From the NCBI GenBank assembly GCA_009739215.1, contig VSJF01000006.1:868001-932000 (forward strand): 64,000 nucleotides of DNA, given 5' to 3'. Under the pieces are notes generated by a model. The model saw only the letters and a list, made by a program, of their open reading frames with translations. It was not told where the DNA came from and did no database searches. Below are positions 46,457 through 59,535 of the stretch, in pieces. Every line of letters starts with the position of its first letter. The first letter of the stretch is position 1. The position numbers and the translations under genes were made by a program. The DNA comes from Floccularia luteovirens. Taxonomy: Eukaryota; Basidiomycota; Agaricomycetes; Agaricales; Squamanitaceae.

Positions 46457-49024
46457 ATGGCTGCCTTCTCTTGTTTTCGACTATTTCGTGCCTTCAGTAG
46501 CTCATGTGCATCAATAACAACATTTCTCGGCTTCTGCTTTCTTCTAACATGGATATTTATTCTATATCAACCAACTTCCGGTCCTGGTATCGTCCAAAGG
46601 CTAGGATGGCAGTCTTGGGATATCGTCTCTACGCCTAACGACCTGACTGCTGCGCCACAAAATGGTACTGGTGATACGAGTAGTTCCCATCCAGGTTCCA
46701 CTGGTGACAATCCAAGCGATGTGGATTGGTGGAATGTAACAGAAACAGATGAACAGTTTGATTCTACGAGTTTGCCATTGGATGTGTGGGCCCCGTTGTT
46801 GCCTCACGATACAGGCTGTGCGTTTTCCACTATCATTCTCATTGTTTTCTCTTGATGAATTTTCCATTCTTAGTGTCAGAAATTGCTATTACAAGATGTT
46901 TCGTTAATCCTGATGTGGCTGGAGATTTGTGTGCTCCTGACTCAACAAGTGAGCAGGATGCTATCAAAGGCAAATGGGTACTTGTGGAACGAAACCTGAA
47001 CCGGGAGGGAGGCTATCTGTCTGGTTACCTGGTATGTCATGGATACTTCTCCAATGTCAATTGTAATGCTAATGATTGAATAGTGTATTTATTATCGTCG
47101 AACGCGCCGTCAAGATATAGACCTTATTACTGACATCCGACTATTGCCCGACCGGGAACAACCTTACCCTCTCGACGGCTGGCACAAAGCCACTCTGTCG
47201 TTAAGGGCTGGAATCAGCGGTGAATCACCACTTTATCTGTGGTATAGGACTGGCAAAACACTTAGCCAAATGGATCGAAATGAGAAGGCCAATATCATCA
47301 CAGAAATTGATGTCCTATTTGGTGACGACATTCCGTGGTATGGATTTGAGAGGATCCATCCACAGACAATGTTCAAGACTCGCAGGACTGAAGCTACTTG
47401 GCTGACAATTCGAAGAGGAGTTAAACGTGGGTCATCACCTGTTTATTCAAAAAGCCTCGCTTATCGAGTTCTATTGCAGCTCCACCACGTGCTCCACCTC
47501 CACATTTCTCTAAAGATGGGAAGTACAAGATTCTTCAAGTTGCAGACCTTCATTATTCAGTCTCTCAAGGGCTCTGCAGAGACACATCCCTCAGCCCTTG
47601 CGAAAAAGGAGACAACCTCACAAACACTCTCTTGGCGCACATACTTGATGCCGAAAAACCTGATTTAGTGGTATTTAGTGGAGATCAGGTTAATGGGCAA
47701 GGGACCTCTTGGGACGTTAAATCTGTTCTGGCAAAGTTTGCACGGGCAGTGACGGAGAGAGGAATTCCGTGGACAGCAGTGTTCGGTAACCATGACCAGG
47801 ATGATGGTTATTCTAAACAATATCAAGTGGAGATGTTAAAAGCCCTACCATATAGTTTGATGGAGGCGGGACCTAGAGACATTCACGGGGTGGGAAACTA
47901 TGTCATTAAAGTGATGAGTGCTGACCCGTAAGTATTCCTACATTATCTGGTTATGATATATTTGGTGGATAGCTAATATTCGGGTTAGATCCAAAACACA
48001 TTTGTTGACTCTTTACTTCCTGGATTCCGGGTCATATTCTAAAGGTTTCCTTGACATTTTCGGGTTCTTCAATCCAACTGAGTATGATTGGATACGTCAG
48101 GTATAAATCTTCGTCTTTGATTGTTCATCAATACCATAATCAAGCTCTCTACCTTGACAGGATCAAATCGACTGGTTCCTCCAAGAATCAGGTATGCCTC
48201 TATCCAAAACAGGAAACGATATACCAGCTAAACGTCTACTGTCTCCATAGCGTCTATCAATCAGATTGAACGACCTTTCTCCCCTGATACTGGAAAAGAT
48301 TTTGGTTCCATTTGGGCAAGGCAGGGAGATGATCAGATACTTCCATCTGTGAAACGTCTCGCAAAACCTAATGCACTTATGTTCTTCCATATACCTCTGT
48401 GAGTATCATCATTCATCATTTCCTTAAAGACATCATTGAATCTCCATTTAGACCAGAAGCTTATTCAAAACCTGACGTGGGCCTATCTGGTAAACCTCTC
48501 GACGTTGGGATATCGGGGCAAGAGCCTGCGGGGAATGCAAAGAAAAGCGATGGATTCTTTGAAAAAGGAATCTTGCAAGCCTTTGAAAGTGACCACCAAA
48601 GCACTACAAACCCCCCAGAAGTAAAAGTCATTGCAAATGGGCATTGCCATGGTACGTGTATTCATCTTTCCATCTACCTGACTAAGGGTGCATGTGCAAT
48701 CCTTATAGTAACTGAAAATTGTCGACGTATCAAAGGCGTGTGGTTATGCTTCGGAGGTGGAGGGTGAGTTGCTTTATCATGCTTACTTGTATCAACGATC
48801 CTCATCATCAATATAGATCGTATTCAGGATACGGAAAGATAGGGTACGCGCCAAAACTTGTTGCTCATTTGTGCTAGACTAACGGGAGTTATAGCTTTGA
48901 CCGCAGGTTCAGAGTGTATGATATATCTGACTTTGGAGAGACGATTGAGACGTACAAACGGACAGAGAAGGATGAAATCGTAGACCGGATGATATTGTCA
49001 GGAAAAGGGGCTTATGCCCGATAA
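46457..49024 (+). CDS. DCR2: Dcr2-like calcineurin-type metallophosphatase
   Basis: Eleven exons (46457-46817, 46874-47031, 47084-47426, 47480-47927, 47989-48100, 48161-48191, 48251-48398, 48452-48651, 48709-48763, 48817-48843, 48895-49024) give 670 aa. A single N-terminal membrane helix (about residues 17-36, ITTFLGFCFLLTWIFILY) suggests a type II ER/vacuolar membrane protein with the catalytic part in the lumen. The metal-binding motifs are complete: QVADLHYS, VFSGDQVNG, FGNHDQDDG, FFHIPLPEAY and NGHCHVTENCRR. The order and spacing match yeast Dcr2, a phosphatase that acts on Sic1 and down-regulates the unfolded-protein response kinase Ire1. Two exons are 27-31 nt. The lead region before the catalytic domain (residues 40-270) is the family's N-terminal extension. 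Confidence 0.88.
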
Positions 49025-49243
49025 CTTTATTTTAGCGATGTAGTAGATAAGAGGTTGGAAATGTTAATATTATTATCTGAAATAAATGAATTCCCACGGT
49101 AGTGTTTATTGCACTCCTTTCGGATATACACAATTGGACAGCTGCCATTGCCCGGAAGCTCTTTCGTCTGCGGTCTCAAGTCTGAAAAAGAACAAATCTC
49201 AACAGGCACTTGTTCGCCTTAACCTTTTTGCTTTTGTACAATA

Positions 49244-52200
49244 ATGACCTCGAGGCCAGCAGCATCATCTCAGGGCTCTATGGGCCACTCATCGAAACGC
49301 GATAACATGTCAGTGTCATCCAACCACTCAAATTCGGGACGGAGTGAACGAAATGCTCGACATGTGTGTCTCTTTTTATAAAACTTGAGATTTTTCACAA
49401 TGGCTTACTCCTCTTTCTCTCCGTGAATGATACAGCCTCCTGTGGAATCAGCAGTTACACATCTACTCGTATCTATAAAGCAACTACTTGAAGCTCTTGG
49501 ACTATGGAGTCAGCTGAAATGTGACGAAACCCAAGTGAGCGACGTTTATGTGCGATTGGGAAATGACTTCAACGCGGCCGTAGCTGCATTTGCGGCCTTT
49601 AACATCGATATGTCGTGAGTTTTTATTGCCAATCTCTACCCTTGGAATAATAATTGTTATAACTTTTGTTCACAGAGAGTTACTAAGTGTGCCGGAAGAT
49701 CTCCGCGCTGTTCTAGAACAATGTCTCGCAGAAGATGCTACTCCAGATAATCTGGAGCTCTATCTCCCACACGTTCGTCAAATCATTACGAATCTCTTGC
49801 AGGGTCTTCGTGGCAAGCAGTCTATCTACCGCCAGGTTGTGGCGGATCATAAGAAGGAATCGGCGCATGAGAGAACAGATAGTCGCTCTTCTCGTGCTGA
49901 GAAACCACGACGGGACGGAGCTCAACGTTCGACGCTACCACGATCTGTCCCAGACGAAAACAAACCTGAGGCTGGGAGTACTTCACGTCGAAGTGCGCCG
50001 GCGAGTAAACGCCGAGATATGTCACCAGCTGCTGCCAATGGGAATGGAGAGGACCGATTCGTTGGTGGATTTACTCTTGGTGGCGGTCCCGAACCTCTTG
50101 AGCCTACAACCGCAAAACCTGGATCTTTCCACCAGAGACAACCCTCCACTTCACACCCCTTTCCTCAAATATCTACATCACCTCCACGCTCCAAAACACC
50201 ACCTCTTCACAATCCTTTCCCCTCAGATTCATCTTCAGATGTAACTATAGTTGCTCAGCCTGTCGTGACTCCTCATCCTGTCCCCACTAGCGTTCAAAGG
50301 TTCTCACTTTCTGATAAACCGGTTCCTGTGGCCCCTGCAGTTTTCGTTGAACCCTCGACTCCGGAGGATACCCACCAACGGCCAGGTTCACCTTACTCCC
50401 CCTCTACGACACCACCAGTTGAACCACTACCTGCGGTTGCCAACTCACTTGCTGCGCTCAAGAATAGAGATGTTCTTGAACGACGAGCATCTAAACGCTT
50501 TTCAACGTACAATATATCAAAAATGACAGGTGCATCCCGGGAGAGGTCAATTCGTAGTAATCCTAATAGGCGTTCCCTGGCCGCCTCGTCCGCTCTAACG
50601 CCTGGGGAGTTGGCAGTGCTCACTGAAGTTGATGACGAAGAAGAACCTCCTGCTAAACATGAGAAATCTATGAAGCCTCCTGCCCCCTTCTCTCGGCCAA
50701 CTACTCCAGAAGGAAAGCATGAAGACATTGTTGTTGTGCCCAACGGACCTGTTGTATCGAAAGCACCTCAGGTTGAGGATGCAAGTGTCTCATCACGGCC
50801 TGGTCAAACACCAGAGCCTGCTAATAAATCATCCCGCATAACTGTATTTTTACAACTGGGACGTGAAGTCAAGAAAGTTACTGTTGAGGCTGGACTTTCG
50901 TTCGCCTCTTTAAGGGTATTATTTGTCGACAAGTTCTCTTACAATCCGGGTATGGATAATTTCCCTGCGATATACATACGCGATCCTTCAAGTGGAGTGC
51001 AGTATGAACTGGAAGACACGGAGGAGGTCAAGGAAAAGTGTTTATTATCTCTTAACATTGAACGTAAGTTTCCCATAGTAAATATGAGCTGTCAAAATTA
51101 CTGATGTTTGTGTCCATAGCTCTCGATCAAATTAAACAACATATTGATTCGCAAATATCAACACTCTCACAGGATCTGAAGGAATTGAAGACCGTGATAT
51201 CAAGCACAAGTAGACAATCTCAATTTCCGGACATTGTTGCGCAACCACTTGCTGAAAGCACTCCTGCACCCAATCGTCCCACAGATAAACAATTCCAACA
51301 CGTCGCCCGGAGGTTATCTCGTTTTGTTGGCGACTCGGGACCCATAAACTTTGGATCACAATCTCCCCCACCCAGTTTTACACAAGTGCAATCACAAATG
51401 ACTGGACAATCTTTACAACAGCAGATGACGGGAGGATCTATGTTGTCAGATTATTCGAATCGTGTTGTCAGCGATCTCAAGACTCAATTCGACGAAGTTC
51501 AGAACCTCAGGCGAGATCTCGGCGTTATGCGACAGCTATACACAGAGTTCATCAAACAAACCAAGGAGTCATTAGGAAACTTGAGAACCCAAACTCAATC
51601 CGTTAAACAGTTGGCGAATTCGACTGTTGGTGGTGCCCGTGCATTCATTGATTCTGGAAAGAAGAAACTCGATGTACGAAGTCAGAACGTATTGACAGAA
51701 ATCGAGAAATTGCAGGATATTGTCGAGGGTGTTAAAGATGATGTTATCAAGAAACAGAGGACTCCAAACACTCTTTATTTCAAGAATATCAAAAAGGATA
51801 TAGAGAAGGTGTCGACGGAATTGGAGAGCTTGAAGGAACACATTTTAACCATCAAGCCGATGTGGAAAAAGACATGGGAAGAGGAACTACAGAATATCGT
51901 GGAAGAGCAACAATTCTTGACCCACCAAGAGGAGTTCTTAACAGACTTGTTCGAGGACTACAAAGCTGTAACAGAGGTTTACGGTCATGTGGAGAAGGTG
52001 ATCACTCTACGCGGTACATCAAACGGACGAGTACCTCGAGGACGCAACTTCAAACCGCCACCTCCTGAAGAAGGTCATAATGGGTTGAGCACCGTGATGC
52101 TCGAGATCCGAGGAGCGGCTGTCGACCCTGATAAACGTCTAAAAGCGATAGAGGCTAACCAGAAGAATCGAGAGAAAGAACTTGCTTCAAAGTCGGATGA

Positions 52201-52399
52201 CTTACAAGCAGAATTGAACGAATTTGTGGGGCAGAAGAAGCTGAAGATGACAGGAGGGGCGGAGGAGGTGGAGCGAGTACGACAAAGACGGAATGATATG
52301 ACCTTGAAAGCGATGTTTACTGGTGGATCTGCCAGTTCTATGTCATCATCGTCAGCTCTTGGATCTGCACCGGACTTGTCTAGTCCAGTGTCTTTCTGA
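49244..52399 (+). CDS. BUD6: Bud6/Aip3-type actin-interacting polarity protein
   Basis: Four exons (49244-49363, 49436-49614, 49676-51063, 51120-52399) give 988 aa. Bud6 is a polarisome component that binds actin monomers and the formin tail, boosting cable nucleation. N-terminal region: AVTHLLVSIKQLLEALGLWS, DVYVRLGNDFNAAVAAFAAF and SVPEDLRAVLEQCLAED, the conserved AIP3 N-terminal block. The middle (residues 180-520) is disordered and Ser/Pro-rich. The C-terminal AIP3 domain begins RITVFLQLGREVKKVTVEAG, continues LFVDKFSYNPGMDNFPAIYI, and then forms a long coiled coil (DQIKQHIDSQISTLSQDLKE ... EKLQDIVEGVKDDV), ending in a WH2-like basic tail. Starts 219 bp after the DCR2-like gene on the same strand. 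Confidence 0.9.
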
Positions 52400-54569
52400 T
52401 TGATAATGAATAAGGACATTCTAAATCGCCAATGGCATTGCATTGTTTTTTTTTTTCACTTTCTCTTGCTTGCTTTCTCTCTTTCTTTTCTGTTTCTTAA
52501 AATGTACAGTCCTGTGCAATTATTTATCTTGCTTCACCTTTCTCCCCCCCTAAGTGGATAATCGGTATATACTGCTTTCGTTGTTACGATATCTCTGGTT
52601 AATTATTACGTTGATGTTGATTAAAATGAGAAATTTATGAGGCACAGGAAGTTCTTCGTAGAACATCAATGCATTAAGCATCATCGTGATTGCTCTAAAT
52701 CCGCAGTCCGTCTACTTTCTGGATATCAAAATGGTTTGAAGGTAACTTTGGCTAGAAAAACTTTTTCACGAGAGGATAGCCATCAACTGACATCGGTATC
52801 AATGGCTTTACAGGCAGTATTCTAGCAACCTCATGGTCATGAACGTTTATGAATTGGTCATATTTCGAACCCTACTCCAGAGAAACAAGAAATTTACGTA
52901 CCAATTATGTATGTGGCGTACAAGTCGACGTCTTGTCAGGAGGCGATGTCACTCCCGCAGGTATTTGAATGCATGTATACCAAGATTGTGCTGATGGTAA
53001 CCACAAATACAGCTCCCGCACCTTTCAAGGAATTAAAGAACAAGAACAAGAACATTCTATATGTTGTGACAATCAAATTGATGAGGTACATTGAGCAGAA
53101 AGGAAAGCAGGTGATAGCAAAAGAAAGCAGTGGAGAGGACAACAAGAAACTATTGAAGCATATATCAAGCAACACAAATCCCTAGGTATTCCAACAAAAA
53201 GATACTGGACATCCACATGGTTGTACAAAGCAAGTCAAGAATGGGTATGAAGCAACGAGAGGGGGTGAGTCGTCCGTGTTTTCAGCTCAAGTCATATCAA
53301 CGTCCATGTCGGAGGGTATCTTGGACGTTTTAGGTGAGGTAGTGGAAAGAGTCGAGAGTCTACGGCCAGCCAGTGATCGTAAAGACTTAGCTCCATTTGC
53401 GATGCCTGAAGACCATCTTAGAGTAGAGCGTGCGCTGATTGGAAAGGAAAAATGTTGAACCATCATGCACATGTTTTACAGCAGTAAAAGTTGTGGAGAA
53501 TGGAAAGACTCACGTCGTCTTTTTCCGTGGAGACTGAGGAGCTTCGCCTGGCAGACGAACGCGTCGTGGGGTCATGATAAGGTAAGAGATGCTGAATGGA
53601 CCGAAGGGCATTTTGTGAGACAAGACCCTGTTAATAGGAGTAAGAGGTGCAAGAAAAGAAAGACTATGATGTGATTATCAGGACCGGACGGTCGTTGTCG
53701 CCAGCATTCTTGTCCTTTCAGAGTCCCAGGCTGCCCGGTGCCTCCATTATAATGGCTTATGTAACATCCTCACAAAGAGATCATCGATTTATCTCCACAT
53801 CCTGTGAAAGCTTCTTTATAGATTGATACATGTGTTCTGACTCCACGGGAAACTTGTTTGTCGTACCGATAATTCAAAAAGCAAAAGCTCATCATGAATG
53901 AAGTCAGAGGCACACCTCAGTCACGGAACATCAATAAGTACAATATAACCTTGACAATTCGACAACTTTCAGGAACAGCCTATCACCTTCCGTTCCTAAG
54001 TATTCCTTTGCTCGCGCTCGCCCATAATGACCAATGTTATATCAAACTCTAAATGCTCTGTATGTACTATCTTGTCCTTCTGACCTCACATCACCAATCA
54101 TATTCTCAGGATATGGATACACAATCACCGAGATACAAAATGAGGCGGGACAACTCTGACTTGAGGATCGCTGTCTTCGAGTTGTCTAAAGACGCAAGCC
54201 GTTCCTCGCCCAAGTTAACCATACAAAACCCGAGAGGTAGTGTAGTCCCTGATGTATCAATGATCCCTGCCATGCTGATCTCTTAGCGATGATAGAAACT
54301 AGCAACCACCAATCACATCAACTTGCTCAGGACATGTTACAAGACCTGCGTACAATGTAAGCTTTCATGTTGCTGCAGAGGCTCAACAAGCTGACAGAAT
54401 ACGTAGTGAGAGAATCGCAAAGGTCTTTTCCGTCGACTAAAGTCATGTTCCTCCCTCTTCTTCCATGTTCTTTCCCTCCTTGTAATAGTTATATTTATCA
54501 TTATTCCTAGATAAGTGATTAGATCTTGTAGTTAAATATAATTTATACATCAAAGGATTCCTATATTTG
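52400..54569. other. Gene-poor spacer of 2.2 kb
   Basis: Holds a T11 run (52446-52456) just after BUD6. Plus-strand frames at 52907-53185, 53276-53458 and 53465-53674 look partly protein-like (for example SMSEGILDVLGEVVERVESL) but show no start, splice or domain logic; they may be relics of a decayed gene. No terminal repeats were found. Confidence 0.4.
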
Positions 54570-56241
54570 TCACCAGAAGGATTCTACAACCACAACCTCT
54601 ACCTCAGGTCGTCCATGGAATGGGTGGCGCCAACCACATCTCCACTTGTCCGTATTTGAGGGCTTGTCAACATTCGTCGACACCATACCACCGATGTGAT
54701 CTAGAACCAGTCTGGATGTGATCACCAGCCCACCGTCATGCTTGGGGGGGCACATTGGGTCGCCCCCTAGTAGACAGTCCTGCACGACTACATCGGGTGG
54801 TCGCCTGGGTATACCTTCTGGGAGTTTCGATACTGTTTCGGAATAAGTCCGTAAAATATGGATCAGGATTGGTAGAAGTGTTCTATGGATAATAAATCCA
54901 CTGTTGAAAGAAAAGGAAATTGATTAGCTAGCCGGAAGCATGATGAGAGCTGAGAAACTGACCTTCCACCTGTCCCAACAAATCCCCCACGTCTCAGAGG
55001 AGGATCACCACCCACAGGCCTACCTGCTTCGAGAATACTCATAACCTGCTCGACCGAACTCCACCCGCGCGCACCTCCACATACAGGAAAGTCATCTTCT
55101 ATAAGCATTGTCCATTCAGCCATTCGTGAGCCTTTCTCATTCTCCCATCTGAACGCCTCGGCCAAATGAAGGTATTGTCCAGCTACATCCTTAGGATGCG
55201 AGTCTCTATCGACATAAAATGTAACGTCTGACCCTCTAAATTTGTTCTGTACATTCTGGAATGCCTCGTGGCTATCGGAGTGTGTAAAAATAGAGAGGGT
55301 GATGTTTTCATTTGTGAAAGGAAGGTAGGATGCTATGGTAGTCTCCATTATAGCGGTCGCAGCTTCCACGTTTGGTCGAGGATGCGATAAAATCACTATG
55401 TCCATTAGAGGGGACGGCGGTAATGGTGACATTGGCATCCCTTTTTGCATAGGTGAAGTTAGGAATGATATCACCCGTGATAGTATGGCCAGAGTGATTA
55501 TGGAGACTATGGATGTTCGAAGAAGCGGTCTTGGGTCGCTCGCTGTCAAAACGGACCTCTCCTCTAACTGAGACGATATTGGAAGATGCTCCATCTCAAT
55601 TTTACGACTGACCAGAAAAAAAGGTCGCAACAGCAACACAATGGTCATGGATACAACGGTAACCGAATAAGTCCAAGGTGCGTTGTCAAGCAGAGCTAGA
55701 CAAATACAGCTTGCCATGGAATAATACGATATCGCCGCTTCCGATTTTTTTCTCTTGGAGGCAGGTGAGGGCCCTACAATCTGATGTAACATCGCCTGCA
55801 ATGTAAGGTATCGCAACAAGTATGGGGCCGAATCCCCCCAATGGCCTCGTAGACCGCGTTATGACTAAATAGAGGCGGGTACGCCCACCCAACAGAGCGC
55901 GACAGGATAAACGCAACCAACGTCCGGGCGCTTGCGATATATATCCACAGGGGAATACACAACCGCCACACCATCTGCGTTGGATAATAGTAAACCATGG
56001 CTGCCTGGATGAAACGAGAGACCGAGGAAAGGGTCGAAGTGGGTGCCGCCCATGGTGCGGTGAACAGGGGGAAAAGGTCGCCTGAACTAATTACTTGTCG
56101 TGGTGCAAATTGACGGAGAGTGAACTGCGAATTAAGGTAGCCCAAAATACATGGTAGGAGGATTTGGGCAACTGCCAGTATACGCCATTCTATAATCCCT
56201 GGAACAAGCTCGGGAGGAGGGCGACAGCGTATCCAGGCCAT
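54570..56241 (-). CDS. Membrane-bound glycosyltransferase-like protein
   Basis: Three exons (55855-56241, 54963-55795, 54570-54900) give 516 aa. The first exon holds several membrane helices (AVAQILLPCILGYL, AMVYYYPTQMVWRLCIPLWI, YIASARTLVAFILS); more follow (TYSVTVVSMTIVLLLRPFFL, SIVSIITLAILSRV). The soluble domain has DIVILSHPRPNVEAATAIM, a VTFYVDRD strand and WTMLIEDDFPVCGG, an EDD acidic motif like the DxD of nucleotide-sugar transferases, then FVGTGGRSGLIIHRTLLPIL and DVVVQDCLLGGD. The pattern fits a fungal GT-A-like family; sugar and acceptor are unknown. The apparent frame break in a G6 run at about 55835 disappears because that run falls inside intron 1 (55796-55854). Confidence 0.65.
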
Positions 56242-56664
56242 AACTAAGGAAAAAAGCCTGCTTGTCCATCATGTTTCCATTTTGCCTCGTTGGCGTCTAT
56301 GGCCGTCCTGGGTACATGTTCGCTTCCGGATCTATATCAATAATAATTAAATTAAACATTCAAAGAAAAATTAAGCGTGATCAGTATCCCGAACAAGTTA
56401 GATCTAAACACCAGATATTTATGTACAATTAACAGATTGCGAGACAAAGGTGCACAAATGACTTGACAAGAACTTCGAATCCACGACATACAATCCACTT
56501 GTTGGCTCCGCCTGAATTCTCAAAAAGCTCAACGTTTCAATGTAAAACACCAGATTTATAAGCATATGCCATTCATAATCATGAACTGATTGATACAGAC
56601 GTTAGAAAAACGAACCGACAGTGTACACCTATCAAAGATGTATGTATATCCATTATAAAAATTT
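56242..56664. other. Convergent/tandem spacer
   Basis: 423 bp between the start of the glycosyltransferase-like gene and the end of the CBM19-like gene; AT-rich, no supported ORF. Confidence 0.35.
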
Positions 56665-57848
56665 TCACTGGCCCGTGAGCCCTCCAGTGGCCCCTGATGC
56701 AGCAATTCGAGCGAGAGCATCATCGGGTGTTGTGCAAGCCAACGATGTACCAGGTTTGTTAACAAGGGGAAGGGCAGCGCATTGAGTTCCGCCAGAGCAA
56801 CCCATGTTTACGAACTTCCCATTGACACACATGGCAAAACCGCCGTCAATACAGGCCTGGTCACCCTCTGCAGTTACGTGAATAATTGAACTTTACAAGA
56901 CTTGATTTAACATACCGGAACAAGAGGAGTCTGCAGTAAGACCTTGGAACTTCTTGTTAAGCTTCTGCGCATCCTGTCCATTTTGCAACTGGAAGTTGTT
57001 ATTGGAACCCGAGCTTGAGGAAGAAGTCGGTGACGAAGCAGTGTTATTGTTCCCAGACTGAGAAGAAGGTGCAGGTGTTGTATCAGTATTGTCAGAAGCG
57101 CCGGCGTTGTTGTTACCAGCTGAAGACGGTGCGGGAGCAGGTGCAGGTGTAGATGTAGCTGCGCCGGAGCCTACACCAGGATTTTGGGTAAGATCCACGA
57201 GCTGGGTTCCGTCGGCAATAGGACCACTTGGGTTGGCAAGACAGGAGCCTAGATTGGTGAGAGGCTTACTCTGTCCAAAAGGAATGGTGCCGGGAGCTCC
57301 AAGAGCAATACCGCCAACGAACGTCTTCTGGTTAGCTCCCTGGAACTGGCACTGGAACAATTTATTAAGTTCTGGATTTCTGGGAGCTTGTTGACAATAA
57401 GGAACAGCTTGAGAGGTCGGCTGGAAAATAAGCGTTATTCTTGAAAAGCTACACTTGACAGTTGAATGTGGGAACTTACTGAGTTGCGGGGTTGTTGGGC
57501 AAAGATTTGAGTGAGAGCAATCATTTGATCACTGTTCAACTGTTTGGACAAATCCATCATATCATCTGCAGCATTTTGTTGGTCACAAGGACCAGCTGCG
57601 GCAAGAAGTGTGGAGAATGCCTTAACAGATGCGGGATTGCAAGCTTGCCCACCACCAGCAGCGTCCTGTTTGAGAGAGTGATGAAAATTAGAAGGGGCTT
57701 CTACACAGAACATGACATGACTACTTACACATGCTTTTTCCCATTGTTGTGTCGATTCAGAGATGACTTGCGCAATACGTTTCTCAAGAGGCGCTGCACA
57801 GGCAGAGGTCGCCATCAAGGCGAAGAAAACTATCCAAGATTGTACCAT
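56665..57848 (-). CDS. Secreted CBM19-like protein with Pro/Ser/Asn linker
   Basis: Four exons (57729-57848, 57480-57665, 56916-57420, 56665-56867) give 337 aa. A signal peptide is clear (MVQSWIVFFALMATSACA, then APLEKR with a possible KR processing site). The first domain is a helical, Cys-poor repeat (GQACNPASVKAFSTLLAAAG, CDQQNAADDMMDLSKQL, PYCQQAPRNPEL). A low-complexity linker (STPAPAPAPSSAGNNN and Ser/Asn-rich blocks) leads to a C-terminal Cys-rich module: ACIDGGFAMCVNGKFVNMGC, SGGTQCAALPLVNKPGTSL, AC. This resembles CBM19 chitin-binding modules of fungal chitinases as I remember them. No catalytic domain is present, so it may coat or bind cell-wall chitin. A TATAAAG box lies about 131 nt upstream (57979-57985). 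Confidence 0.7.
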
Positions 57849-57978
57849 TGTCGGTTTTAGAAGCGTTGAGAAATAAGCACCAGGCTGTTAGCTCTAGAGA
57901 GCAAGAGAGATCGTAGGGGAAAGAAAGTTTGGTGGTTGAAAAGAAGATAAGGAATTCCTTCCGCCCGAGGCCTTTTAT

Positions 57979-57985
57979 CTTTATA
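57979..57985 (-). promoter_or_regulatory. TATA-like box of the CBM19-like gene
   Basis: TATAAAG on the minus strand, about 131 nt upstream of the ATG at 57848. Confidence 0.35.
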
Positions 57986-59535
57986 ACGAAGCCCATTTCC
58001 CTGGGAAGAATGGCGGTACTGCTTTCAACATAGCAGGCCCAATAATAGATTTCTTTGTCCAATCTCCTTTGTTGAGGTTCACCGGCATGTGGGCTCCGGT
58101 CAGCTTTTAGTTGATTAAATCACGGGTTACTCGTTACTATGACAACTTTCAATGGCATGACATCCGAGTCAACCTTAAAAAAATTAACACTTGTACCTGT
58201 ACTACGTATCTGATCGTATCAACCATGATTATGATTCTGACAACCAAACCCACAAATACGTCTCCCGAGTTGAGAAAACTGTTGAGGTGTTCCATTATAC
58301 ATCAACGCGTTGCGATGGAACCGTACGACAGGCCCTTCTTCAACTTGGCATAGAAGTTATTTGGCAAACGCTTATGATCAATAAGAGCCATATGTAACTA
58401 TATTTATCAAGAAGCACTTCTAGCGCACGCCCCACCTGTCACAGCAGAATATAATCTGACTATTGAATGCTAAAGGCTGATATCAAACGAAAGTTGAATA
58501 TGCCTAATACAGTAAGTTAATATATATTCCGTTCATATATCAGAGCCGAGATTCATTCAGATCCTTGTTGGTCAAGTTTTTCACCTGAAATTTGGATTCT
58601 CTGATCATATATATACAGATAGACCACATGTTATTGCAGTTGGCTTTGTTGTAGGTAGTAACGCGCAGTAGATAGCAATGCGCAGCCTCACTCAAGCGCC
58701 CCATGTAGCCCCTCGCATAGCGCATCCTTATGTAGCGCCTAACACTGCTTATCAGTGCTTGGGTATTATATTTATTAGAACAGCCAAAAGGCTATAACAT
58801 TCCTTAGTATTTAAGTAGATACACGACGCGTAGTCTACATCATTTTTATTACGTTCGTTTATCTATCAACTTCCCTCCACTGCACCTCAGTCAAGAGGCT
58901 TGACAGTCTTACATGCATTATTTTGGTCATGATGATGTGGGTCCGGGTGACTGACTTGAGGCGCTCAATGTCTCCTTATATCAGCCGAATACTATGCAGC
59001 TGGACCAGTGGAACAACACTATAAGAGGTGAAAATCCGTTCACTAGAACATTCCTGAAGGATGCTATGTAAATATTACAGAACTTAAGATGATAGCGCTA
59101 AGTGTAATAGGGAATAGATATGCAGAAGACATATAAGATGGGAGACAATATTTTTAAGACTTGTGAGGAATGGTGAGAAGGGATACAAAACCCGCCTCTA
59201 CTCATAATTAGGACGAGTCCGACAGAAGTGTACAATTGAGCCAACGGGTACTGACAATCACTAGCACTCCCCTTCAGAGGATATTTACCATCATTTTCTA
59301 CTCATTAGCGCCCCTGGTAAGTTTTCTGTTCCCCACTCCGTGCAAATTTGTGAGTTCGTGGCGAGTGTATATGCAACTAAGTTTTTTCCAAATATACAAA
59401 GAGTAGAAAGGGCGGGTAGACATTAAATTTACACTTTAAATATCAAGAAGGGAATGGGTGAAACTCCCCTTTCATCAAGGAGTTGATTTGGTATTTGACA
59501 AACAGAGGTGAAGGGGCAGTTCAACGTTCCAATAT
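57986..59535. other. Gene-poor, AT-rich spacer
   Basis: About 1.55 kb. No ORF above 80 codons and no domain-like translation. The stretch 58730-58880 is LTR-like in feel but has no matching partner in the window. Confidence 0.4.

Noticed and set aside
55825..55845. Apparent frameshift at a G6 run in the glycosyltransferase-like gene
   Set aside because: An intron with a GT donor next to 55854 and an acceptor at 55796 removes the run and keeps phase, so no frameshift is needed.
58730..58880. Possible solo LTR
   Set aside because: No terminal repeat pair, target-site duplication or reverse-transcriptase sequence could be seen.
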